This document shows, one piece after another, positions 49,331 through 59,200 of a stretch of DNA of 64,000 nucleotides. The notes under the pieces were generated by a model. The model made no database searches. It was not told the origin of the DNA and was given only the letters and a program-made list of their open reading frames with translations. Both the position numbers and the translations under genes were made by a program. Every line of letters begins with the position of its first letter. The stretch's first letter is position 1. The stretch spans positions 1,953,006 through 2,017,005 of the forward strand of contig RPFO01000002.1 of the NCBI GenBank assembly GCA_009746045.1, read 5' to 3'. Source of the DNA: Mesostigma viride (lineage: Eukaryota > Streptophyta > Mesostigmatophyceae > Mesostigmatales > Mesostigmataceae).

Positions 49331-49698
49331 TGATACTCATGGTGGCGCCGGTATTTCGGGCCAGAACGGCAGCTCTCAGCAGTCAGATTCACAGTACACA
49401 ACGCATGCTAGATTATCTACGCCTCTGCGTTGCGCAATCATCCCCGAATACCCAGAGCAGGCGGCAGGCTCGCATCCTTCGCCTGCAGGACAAGCTCCAT
49501 GCGATGAAAAGCACTATTCCATCCATCTCCCTCCCCTCTGTTCCATCCCCACCCCCATCTTCCGTTGCATCCACCCGCATCACCCATCCTCGTTGTTCGA
49601 TTCCACGGCTTCGCCCACCTCCACCCATCCAGCAAGGAATATGTGCTACATGATCTCCCAACGGAATCATGTTTTAATTTAATTTAATTTAATTTTAG
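49331..49698 (+). mobile_element. LINE 3' end with stem-loop and AATTT tail
   Basis: GGAATATGTGCTACATGA and the following bases match the 3' UTR at 3390-3446. ACATGAT (49648-49654) pairs with ATCATGT (49666-49672), with TCC/GGA and a CAAC loop inside, then (AATTT)n to about 49698. An open frame of about 100 codons (49330-49653) leads into it and may be a degraded ORF2 end; it has no recognisable motif. Confidence 0.65.
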
Positions 49699-50506
49699 GA
49701 GTTCAATGTTTGAGCGCCTATAAGGAAGGAAGGAAGGAAACGATTGGCATTCCTATGGGGACAAGTTGCGTCGGGCTATTAGCCAACGACATGACGAGTG
49801 ACGAAATAGTTCATGTGATATTGATCGTAGCTATGAATGCTCCATAGACGCATAATTTAATTATTTTGCCACCACCATGTCGGCAACGTCTTCAGCTCGT
49901 GAAGCTCTTTCGCTGGATACCATTCTTGACCGCGAAAACAAGCAGCAAAACAGCGTCGTAATCAACGAGAAGTTGACAATGACTCTAACAAATGACCGAG
50001 AAATACGAAAGCTGTTTCCATGGCGACTGACGAAACTCCGCTAGATCTAACACGTGCACCGCCAGCTACTTTGGATGCTTTTTACAACTATACCGGCACT
50101 CGCCTGCAGCCGGCCGACATCTCTGTCTTTTAATTCAGCATGACGGACGCCCAAGCGAAAAGTATTCTCCAGGTCCGTTTCGACGATGGCCGGGCCAGAT
50201 CCGCGCCACCCCAGCACCGGCCGGCGAGGTTATGACAGAAGACGACTCCGAATCGCACCACTGGGATCGTAACCAGCTCAGAACTATAGGCGCTGCCTCT
50301 GTACCTGCTGCCCTGAACTCTGCGAGCCGCTGACGGCCAATGCTGCACCGGCCCCAGCAGACGCTATACTGCTCTGCTGCACGACTTGATGAAGTCTCTC
50401 ACCTCCGTGCAAGGCGAGATGAAGGCACTGGCAGCGTCCTCTGCTGCCACGTCAGCACTCTGTTGGAGCTGAAGGCTGCAATGGCGCCCCCCTCCCCGCC
50501 AAGTAG
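49699..50506 (+). other. Degenerate retroelement sequence with possible ORF1 pieces
   Basis: An ATG at 49877 opens a 55-codon frame (MSATSSAREALSLDTILDRE), and a later frame reads LMKSLTSVQGEMKAL up to about 50470. Both look like coiled-coil ORF1 fragments but are broken. A short GGAA tract lies at 49722-49738. Confidence 0.35.
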
Positions 50507-51237
50507 TAGAAATGGGTCGGGTACCGTGGGCCACGGTACCCGACCTCGGGTACCGGTTGTACCGATACCGGTACCGAGAGGGAGCCCCAGGTACCCGTAC
50601 CGGTACCGAAGTCATTTCGTTGGTACCCGAGGCACTCGGGTACTGATCGGGTACCGGTCGGGTACTAGTGCGGCGCCTACAAGGCCGAGACCTTTGCGAG
50701 TCCAAGCCTCAGGTGCCGGCCCGGCAAGGCATGCCAAGTGGCAGCCCGAGGAAGCCCCTCATATCAATTGGCATCGTCAGATATTAGCCGGCTCTTAAGT
50801 AGTAGGCACTAATGAGCACGTGCACTGTCTGTTGTTGTTGTTGTTGTTGTGCATGGCCCACGCCACACATGGGCAGCACCGCAGCAGAGATTTGAGAAGG
50901 CCGAGGGCCAGGACACTGAACAGCACGCCATCACAAACAGACAAGAACCGAAGATACTCAGCGGGGACATGTACGGGTGCACTGTCTATTGCCGGGTCAG
51001 TTATTACCATTTGCCAATAATATTCGTATCTGGTGCTAGTATATACTTGTAGCGATTAGTTGTGAGTAGTACGTACACCTACTACTACGGTGCAAAGTAC
51101 CCGATACCTGTACCCAAGGGTACCCGGTACCGATACCGAGAAGCGTTGGCCAGTACCCGGTATACCGGTACCGATACCCGAGGTCAGTACCGATACCGAT
51201 ACCGGTAGGGCTTGACCTGGTACCCGACCCAACCCTA
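50507..51237. mobile_element. hAT-like non-autonomous DNA transposon (731 bp) with GGTACC-rich ends
   Basis: The left end TAGAAATGGGTCGGGTACC and the reverse complement of the right end, TAGGGTTGGGTCGGGTACC, form terminal inverted repeats of about 19 bp with the TAGGG-type start of hAT elements. Inside each end are 130-150 bp packed with GGTACC/ATACCGG units in inverted orientation. Flanking octamers CCAAGTAG (50499-50506) and CCAAGCAC (51238-51245) match at 6 of 8 bases, as for an aged 8-bp target duplication. The middle holds no transposase, only broken frames and a TTG tract, so it would depend on a transposase elsewhere. Confidence 0.65.
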
Positions 51238-51245
51238 CCAAGCAC

Positions 51246-51840
51246 ACTTCCTTTGCAGACCGGCGTATTTCGGATGAGACTGATAAGGCAGCGTAGCCGG
51301 ATAGCATTTGTAGGACATCTTGCCCAGTCAGGTAGACACCGCCCTTGGTCTGGCCGGACCCCAGCTGCAGCAGCTTGGCCAGCCAGGGCGGCATATCCCG
51401 ACCTGGCCTGGCCCCCGCCAAGGACAAGCCCCGGCAGCCGGCAGAGCGGGTAGACCTGCCATGATGAACTGTATACAGATCAGTTGCTGGCCGACCTAGT
51501 GGTCCCAGCCCAGTTTGAACACCGCATCGGCCTCCCTCTCTCTTCAATGCTTGGGCTGCTATGCAGGACAAGACGGAGGTGGCAGACCATTGTCCAGGCC
51601 CACACGCCAGCCTACACGCCAGCCCCTGTGGGCAAGCCCCCCCCCCCCCAGGAGGAACGGGGGCGCTTTGCTGAGTAGAGTAGCTAGGATTTTTGTAGGT
51701 TATAGCTTAGACGGTCAGCTTAGTTAGTTTTTGCGGCTCTGCTGTCCCCCACCCATCAGCAATTGCTGGAATACGTGCTACATGATCTCCTAATGGAGCA
51801 GTCATGTTATGATTTAATTTAATGTAATTTAATGTAAGTA
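51246..51840 (+). mobile_element. LINE 3' fragment: decayed RT C-terminus, stem-loop and AATTT-like tail
   Basis: The DNA at 51270-51680 matches 2955-3312 of the LINE near the window start (GGATAGCATTTGTAGGACA, CCTAGTGGTCCCAGCCCAGT) but with indels that break the frame. The stem-loop is ACATGA (51780-51785), CTCC (51787-51790), loop TAAT, GGAG (51795-51798) and TCATGT (51802-51807), then AATTTA/AATGTA repeats. The hAT-like element lies immediately to its left. Confidence 0.75.
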
Positions 51841-52056
51841 AGTACTTGAGTGTCATGTGCACGGGGATGCCACAAAGTACTACTACATATGCTATAATCT
51901 CATTAGAAAATAATTACCGCTATAGCTTTATAAAGCTACAAATATCGTCTGCAGCATGCACCTGATACAGTATGCCGGTTGGCAACCATATATGTAGTCA
52001 CTAGTTAGAGGGGGACTGATAATCCTCATCTGAGCTGTCCTCTACTGTAAGAGTTG

Positions 52057-52987
52057 ATTCATTCATTCATTCATTCATTCATTCATTCATTCATTCATTC
52101 ATTCATTCATTCATTCATTCATTCATTCATTCATTCATTCATTCATTCATTCATTCATTCATTCATTCATTCATTCATTCATTCATTCATTCATTCATTC
52201 ATTCATTCATTCATTCATTCATTCATTCATTCATTCATTCATTCATTCATTCATTCATTCATTCATTCATTCATTCATTCATTCATTCATTCATTCATTC
52301 ATTCATTCATTCATTCATTCATTCATTCATTCATTCATTCATTCATTCATTCATTCATTCATTCATTCATTCATTCATTCATTCATTCATTCATTCATTC
52401 ATTCATTCATTCATTCATTCATTCATTCATTCGTTCATTCGTTCATTCATTCATTCATTCGTTCATTCGTTCATTCATTCATTCATTCATTCATTCATTC
52501 ATTCATTCATTCATTCATTCATTCATTCATTCATTCATTCATTCATTCATTCATTCATTCATTCATTCATTCATTCATTCATTCATTCATTCATTCATTC
52601 ATTCATTCATTCATTCATTCATTCATTCATTCATTCATTCATTCATTCATTCATTCATTCATTCATTCATTCATTCATTCATTCATTCATTCATTCATTC
52701 ATTCATTCATTCATTCATTCATTCATTCATTCATTCATTCATTCATTCATTCATTCATTCATTCATTCATTCATTCATTCATTCATTCATTCATTCATTC
52801 ATTCATTCATTCATTCATTCATTCATTCATTCATTCATTCATTCATTCATTCATTCATTCATTCATTCATTCATTCATTCATTCATTCATTCATTCATTC
52901 ATTCATTCATTCATTCATTCATTCATTCATTCATTCATTCATTCATTCATTCATTCATTCATTCATTCATTCATTCATTCATTCATT
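52057..52987. repeat. ATTC microsatellite, about 233 copies (930 bp)
   Basis: A nearly pure (ATTC)n array; GTTC variants cluster near 52430-52470. On the minus strand it is (AATG)n and is continuous with the LINE 3' end at 52988, so it occupies exactly the place of that element's tail. Confidence 0.95.
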
Positions 52988-53700
52988 AAACTCGTGCTCC
53001 CGTTGGGGAGTCACGGAGCACCGAAGTGCTTTTAATCCCTGTATGTGCACATTGCACAACAGGAAGAAAGCCGCAGAGACCCCCTTTCTCCTTCATGCCA
53101 GAGGCATGCCACAGCTGCAATCGGACACGGTAGACGATCCGGCGGCAAGTTCTGCTGTGGGTGCAATAAGATCCATGTGAGCATATCATAGCAAGGAGCG
53201 TGGGCAAGTGATCTGATCATATCCAGGACGTAGCATGGCTGTACAAGGGCTAAGCTAAGGCTAGGGCTGGTTGTGTACCGTGTGTTAGCGGTGCACGTGA
53301 CTAGGTAATAATGGTGTATGGCACAGCGTGGAAATCATTCTAAGCATGGCTGCCATGGCGGCAGTGACTACCAATGGGTACAAGCTAGGGCTATTATACA
53401 AGCTACTCTAGCCCACAGGGGGCGTCCACATCTTGTGCATGGTTGATCATCAGGTCCCCACCCCTCCAGTACACCTCATGGGCTTCTGGGGGTCCTGCTT
53501 GTGGCGGAGGTATTCCGGCCATAGAGGTCGCGTCGCTGCTGCTGCTGAGCGGGGGTCAGGTCGTCGTCCAGCGTCCAGGTGAGGTTGTGCAACCTCTGGA
53601 AACGAGAAAGGAGCCGCTGCTTGTCCTCGGGGGAGGGGAAGGTGAGCAGGACTGGTGTGGGAGCAGCCTTGACGTCCCGTACGGTAAGAGTTGAGCGCCT
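52988..53700 (-). mobile_element. Internally deleted LINE with ORF1 end, ORF2 end, stem-loop and AATG tail
   Basis: Reading down the minus strand: an ORF1 C-terminal remnant (53700-53440; TLDDDLTPAQQQQRRDL), then a linking stretch like that at 1-369. The last frame runs from about 53207 and ends [10 protein letters not shown] before a stop. Next comes a stem-loop (CGTG 52993-52996, CTCCC, GTTG loop, GGGAG 53006-53010, bulged T, CACG 53012-53015), then the AATG array. Most of ORF2 is missing. Confidence 0.65.
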
Positions 53701-54590
53701 ATTGTACTCCAGCGCCGGGATCCCCTATATCCAATGTTCAGGGTCTTCTTTGTGAAAGCCTCGTGTCCAGCTCACTCCAATGTCGCCATGGGCTCACTCC
53801 AGGGCAGCCCCCTGGCATATCAAGGAGACAACCAGCGCAGGCCAGAAATCGGGAGAATCCGGACCATGGTAGCTCGAGCCTGCCGTTATCTTGTCCGCAT
53901 GTTCGAGTCGTTCAGGATGATGAAGATGAATGGTGATGGAAATGTGTAGCCTTGTGCATTGAAATTATGGCTGGCTTACATGTAGAGCGGCTAGATGACC
54001 TAGACGGTGGGGCCGGAAACAGCATGCTTGATCAGGGCGTGTGTTTCGAGCCTAGCTGGCCGGGAGTGTCTAGTGGTGAGCACCATGGCTGCGATCGCTC
54101 TCCCAGCATTTACGAGGAAATACCCACAAATGGAAAACCACTGAAAAGGTCTAGCTAGTCAGTCATTACGTTAGCCATGCCATGATTCCAAACGTCCAAG
54201 AACTGCACACGGTGCAAAGGCAAAAAGCCGGAGGACAGCACTTTCAAATGTGCGGCGGGAACCAACAGCCTGCGCCGCCAGAAAACATCGTGTTGCTGCA
54301 GCGACGCGACGATGCGGACAACGAATCCAGTGCCAAGCTTGGAACGGCCGCAAAGGAGATCCCCCTGGCATATATCTGTCATCTGGAGGCAGATGGCCCG
54401 CAAGTAGAGGTGGCAGGTAGTCATGAAGGAGACCACCCCCAAGTCAGTGGGGGCTCCGCGTGTGCCCAAGTATGGCATTCACAGTGATTCGGGCTGTGGT
54501 GCCCACAACGTACCCGTATTAAACTAGGTCTTAGATGGCTGGAGCTCCCTCCATCCCATCCCACTCTCGACTGTACTGAGGACTTATGCT
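53701..54590. other. Intergenic retroelement debris
   Basis: It contains ATATCAAGGAGACAACCAGC (53817) and TTCAGGATGATGAAGATGAA (53910), both dispersed elsewhere in the window (3449, 32933). A short open frame at 54182-54487 shows no domain. Nothing else is supported. Confidence 0.4.
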
Positions 54591-54599
54591 CACGTAACG

Positions 54600-54860
54600 C
54601 TGTTACTTAATCTTGGTGACCGCGCCGTCCAGCTTTTTCTCGAGGTCGACTGTGAGGGTCGGCCACGTCTCGGCGCCATACGTGAGAAACGGGGGGACCA
54701 GGACCTTTGTACAGGTCCTGCTTCTCGCGCTTGCGCCAGAGGGCTTTTATTGGCGGAGCGGGTGCCAGGCGAGGGAGATACGGTGGTCAACTGACATGTC
54801 GGCCTCGCATTTGGGGAGCAGGCTGCCGAGCAGCCGAACGCGGAACCGGTAGGGGACACG
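54600..54860 (-). pseudogene. LINE reverse-transcriptase fragment (thumb region)
   Basis: The minus strand reads LLGSLLPKCEADMSVDHRIS, later VPPFLTYGAETWP and KLDGAV, collinear with LLGSWLPDTDDDVDTRIALA and LTYGAEAWTLP in the LINE at 2.6-2.9 kb. Stops interrupt it. It is a different, more diverged family member. Confidence 0.7.
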
Positions 54861-54864
54861 TAGT

Positions 54865-54960
54865 ACTTATACTTTCGCGTAATTATTTTCCTAATGAGAT
54901 TAGCACAGTTCTCCGTACCAAGCCTGTGCGCATGGCACGCAAGTACATACATACTCTGAT
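54865..54960 (+). mobile_element. Retroposon 3' end with ATAC tail
   Basis: TAATTATTTTCCTAATGAGA through CACGCAAGTAC and (ATAC)n matches the copy at 9764-9870. Its tail abuts the tail of the SINE candidate on the other strand. Confidence 0.6.
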
Positions 54961-55110
54961 TTGGCACGCCGCAATGGTGAAGACCATTTGCGTTCAGTGC
55001 CGGTCCGCGGAAAACGCGGAAAACGCGATCTGCAAACGAATCCGACCGGAATCGAACTGGGGACCTCTCGCACCAACTTTCGCTGACTATAGGACGGACG
55101 TCTCCGGATC
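54949..55110 (-). mobile_element. tRNA-derived SINE candidate
   Basis: On the minus strand an A-box-like TATAGTCAGCGAAAG (about 55091-55077) is followed 32 nt later by AGTTCGATTCC (55058-55048), 10 of 11 matches to the B-box consensus. The body ends GGCGTGCCAAATCAGA and a short GTAT tail. The body, without the tRNA-like head, recurs at 33470-33530. No full cloverleaf could be drawn, so it is not called a tRNA. Confidence 0.55.
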
Positions 55111-56244
55111 CTAGGGCATCGCCAACTTACACCTACAGTCATCCGCAAAAGTTCTCCTGTCCGAGGAGTGATGCAAGCCTTTCGGATTTGGTACTAGATA
55201 AATCATTCGAGATCTGTGTGTGTAGGAGTACTACACACGTGACATACATACGTACGCACGTGCCTACGTACGTACATACGTACTGATTGGCTTTTGCACC
55301 TCCTGCAAGCACATTTTTAAGAATAAAGCATTAAACCACCCTGGATCACATAACCATAAAGCGTTTTCAAAATTTTATGTAACAGTCCCTGTCAGTATGG
55401 ACAGGCAGTGCTGCTGCTGGGGTGCTCACTGGCAGCGTGCTGCTGTGGTGTGCTCACTGGCAGCACAAATGCGTGCAAGCTCACATAATTTCCATACTTG
55501 GACCATAGCCTGTTCAAGGATGCCAGTGTCACACCACAACATGTAAACTACTCTATCAACCACACTTGTCAGTTCTTGTATTGGATGGATCCAATGCTTT
55601 CAATTTGTAACAAAAGCCCGCCATAAAAAAATTAGCCCCTAGAAAATCAGGCTCCAGAAGAGCCAATGGTGTAAAAAATTATTTATCTCTCCATTTCAGC
55701 ATCTCAGTGAGTTGGGCTGCTACCTTTACTCTTGCCTTGATAGCGGACAGCGTCCGCCCATCAGCTCTTTTGAGATTTTATGCTGCGCAGGGACAAAGCA
55801 AACAGCGCCGGCCAAGATCAAGGAGACAACCAGAGATGCATGTTCAGCAAGAGGAGAACTGAGGGAGCCCGGGCCAGCATTCCCATTCTGAACAAACAGA
55901 AATTGATGAGATAAGCAGGCATGAGGGACCAAACCTGCTCGGTAAGGCCAAGAACCACCTACTGGCGCGAGTAAGGCAGAGCAGCTGCCACAGCAGGTTG
56001 CCATGCAGTGTGCACTGCTCTGACCACGATGTCAGCTTGTAAAAGTCCGGCTTTGCTTGTAAAAGCCCAGACCCAAAATCCATTCAAAAAAAAAAAGAAG
56101 GCCAGTGACAGCATAGCAGACTGAGTTAATACCCAACCTCGCATCACCACGGTACAGACGCAAGTGCAAGCATGGTCGCCCCATACACCGTGTGGATGCC
56201 AGTGGGCGCGGGCAGGAGACGCAGAGGCAGCTTGGCGTGCACGT
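55111..56244. other. Intergenic region downstream of the phosphotransferase gene
   Basis: AT-rich at 55280-55690 with TACG/CATACG short repeats near 55240-55285. ATCAAGGAGACAACCAGAG at 55816 is the dispersed motif seen at 3449. No gene was recognised. Confidence 0.35.
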
Positions 56245-56283
56245 TACCGGAAGCAGTGCATGCACAGGCCCGTGGCCATCTCA
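56245..56283 (-). repeat. Duplicated last coding segment of the phosphotransferase
   Basis: Just after the stop of the last exon the minus strand repeats it as EMATGLCMHCFR and a TAA, against EITTGLRIHCFR and TGA in the exon. The 36-39-bp copy is about 85 percent identical. Confidence 0.75.
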
Positions 56284-59200
56284 CCTGAAGCAGTGGATGC
56301 GCAGGCCCGTGGTGATCTCCCCGATAACACCCAGGCAGTAGTGTGCGTGCAGCGCCGCTGAGGGGGCCAGGGTGTGGCAGGGGTGGAGAACGCGGCGAAA
56401 CAGACCAAGTCGTGTGATCCAAACCGCAGGGCATGCGGAAATATTGTGAGCAGATGCCACGCAGGCTGGTGCAGTACTTGGAATTTGGGATGCACCTTTG
56501 CTCTGGCCCCGGTCACGCGCGCGGGACTTGCCGTAGTCGCAGGACATGAAGAGCCACGTAAGCAAGCATGAGAGGGCACGGGGCGTCGCATTGCACGGTA
56601 CCGCCAACTTGGTGGAACGTGAGCACAAGCGGGCTGGATTTTCAGGCCATGCTAAAACATACCCCGGAGTATCCCCGCGGGGTGCGACCGTGCCCTATTA
56701 GCCAGCAGCAGCACATGCGGTGCGCCACGGCATGCTTTTGTCCATGGGGGTGCCCGAAGAGAGAGGTCAAGCATGCCACGTGCTGGAGGTCAAGGGGACG
56801 AAGGCACTGAGCACGCAACGCCAGCGCCACAAGGTGTGGATGGGAACGTGCGAACAGCCAAGGAAACAAGCCCCCCGAGACCCCGAATATACATCCGCAT
56901 ATCCTCAAGCATTTACTTCAGCATATGCATACACGAGTGCATCGCTCACCGGAGTAGCACGCATCCAGGACCAGCATCCATATCTCTTGCTCACCGGAGT
57001 AGCACGCATACAGGACCAGCATCCATATCTCTTGCTTACCGGAGTAGCACGCATACAGGACCAGCATCCATATCTCTGGGATCAGGGGGCGGCTGCAAGC
57101 ACCCACCACAAAAGCAGCAGCAGGGACGCAGCAAGCCGGATGAGGCGGAGAAAGCATGCAGGTGCCGTAGGAGATGACAGAGATGCGTGATAATGGCTTG
57201 CCAGCAGAATGGCACCAGCGTAGCTACTAAGGCCACCAGTACCAGGGAAGGAGGGGAATGGCACAAACTATTCGATGGCTCAGGAATATCTCCATTAGCT
57301 GCTATGTTAACACTAGCGCAAGTGTGTTTCTGCTATAACTTTCCAATCCGACAGCCTTGCAACAAGGACTGCGTGCATAACGCCTTGAAGCTGTGCGCCC
57401 TGGGCAGGTCCCCGCCCCCCCCCCCCTGAGGCGGCACTCTGGCAACCCCTGCATGTCGGCATCCTCTTCCACCACAGACTGCCAGCTGTCGCGATGACAC
57501 AACGCATGCAGCGCAGAGGTGTCGAACAGCTACTTACATCCTACCGTTCCCTGTGAGGCATGCTCCATCCGAGCACATGGCTGGCACTGGACGCCAGCCA
57601 TTCCCCTGGGCACGGCCAGGCAGGTGCATACTGCATGCGGTGCCCTGTGGGCCCCTGCCCTAGTACAGCAGTGACGATGCTGCAGATACCACAATGCGGC
57701 CAGCAGGATGCCATCGCATGCGGTTGGCGCAGCCACTCCACACAACAACGTCCTGTCACACGCACAACCCCCCCTAAAAGGACAACGCCGGTTTCAGGCA
57801 AGGGCTGTGGGGCGTCCCGAGTATACAGGCAAGAAATCTACCGAGAAGGGCATGTGCTGCCCAGGCAGCGCTACGGGATGGTGCGAGCCACAGGCATGCA
57901 GGCACCACCCAGGAGAAGGCACACAGGGGAAAAACAGGGGGAGAACAATGAGGGGCACGGCTTGTAGAGGAAGGGCAATTTCTCAAGCGTCAACTGCGCA
58001 TGCTTGGCACTCACTTGTCGGCGAACAGCTTGGCGGAGAGTGCGTTGGAGATGGCCAGCGGCAGCACGAAGAGGGCCTGCGGCGGCCGCAAGGCACGGGG
58101 CCAGGGAAAAGGGGGCATTGTGAGGGTTCTGGGAGGGGAAGAGAGGGAAGGTAAGATGGGGTTGTTTGACCTGCGGACAACACATGGCCCAATGGCATGA
58201 CACGTACCCAACACGGCCGCAGCCTGACCCATGCTCATGCAAGGTGATAGGAGCAAGGTGATCGGCAAACACCATAAGCCATGCTGGACGACGAAACAGG
58301 GACTATGTCTGAGCATGATCCAAGTGAGCATCAGCAGCAGGCATCACAGGCGGCAGCACAGCGTGTCCCTGCACTACCCAGGTGGATGCAGGCATGCAGC
58401 ACGACACGACGCAGCTCAAAGCCTCAGTATGCCATCTATATGGCCCCCGGAAACAAGTAAGTGCTGCCATTGGCCAGAATACGCAGCAACCGGTTTCCTT
58501 GTTCATTACCCCCTCCTGACATATTTCACCCCCTCCCCACCATTCCCATCCTCTGCACGCCCCCTTCCTATTCCTTCTGCACGCCCCCTTCCTATTCCTT
58601 CTGCATGCCGCCTTCCTATTCCTTCTGCATTAAATTAAATTAAATTAAATTATAACATGCCTCCGTGGGGAGGTCATGTAGCACATATTCCATGATGGAT
58701 GGAGTGGAGGAAGCCGCGTGATCGAACTAGCCTAACTCTAAGCTATCTAGAAAATCCTTCTGCATGCCGCCTTCCTATTCCTTCTGCACGCCCCCTTCCT
58801 ATTCCTTCTGCACGCCCCCTTCCTATTCCTTCTGCACGCCCCCTTCCTATTCCTTCTGCACGCCCCCTTCCTATTCCTTCTGCACGCCCCCTTCCTATTC
58901 CTTCTGCACGCCTGCAATGCACTCAAGCAAATGCCACCGGCTGGTAACAAAAGCTTTCCAGCCCTCTGCCACCACCGGCTGGTAACATGTGCTGGTGTCG
59001 CCACCCAAGCTTACTTAACCGTCATTCTGTTGGCCCCTGGCTAGAATGCTCCCCACCACCAAGGTGCTGCCAACCAGCAGATAGCCAGGGTGGCCAGGAT
59101 CCCCTGGGTAAGCTAGCCACCTACCAGCGTCATGCCGGTCTTCATCCCCAGCGGCTCGTCGCACAGGTTAGCGAGGATCATGCGGCCCTGGGGGGCGGGG

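Noticed and set aside
55030-55092. A functional tRNA gene
   Set aside because: A B box is present, but no acceptor stem or anticodon arm can be drawn, and the sequence continues into a dispersed repeat body.
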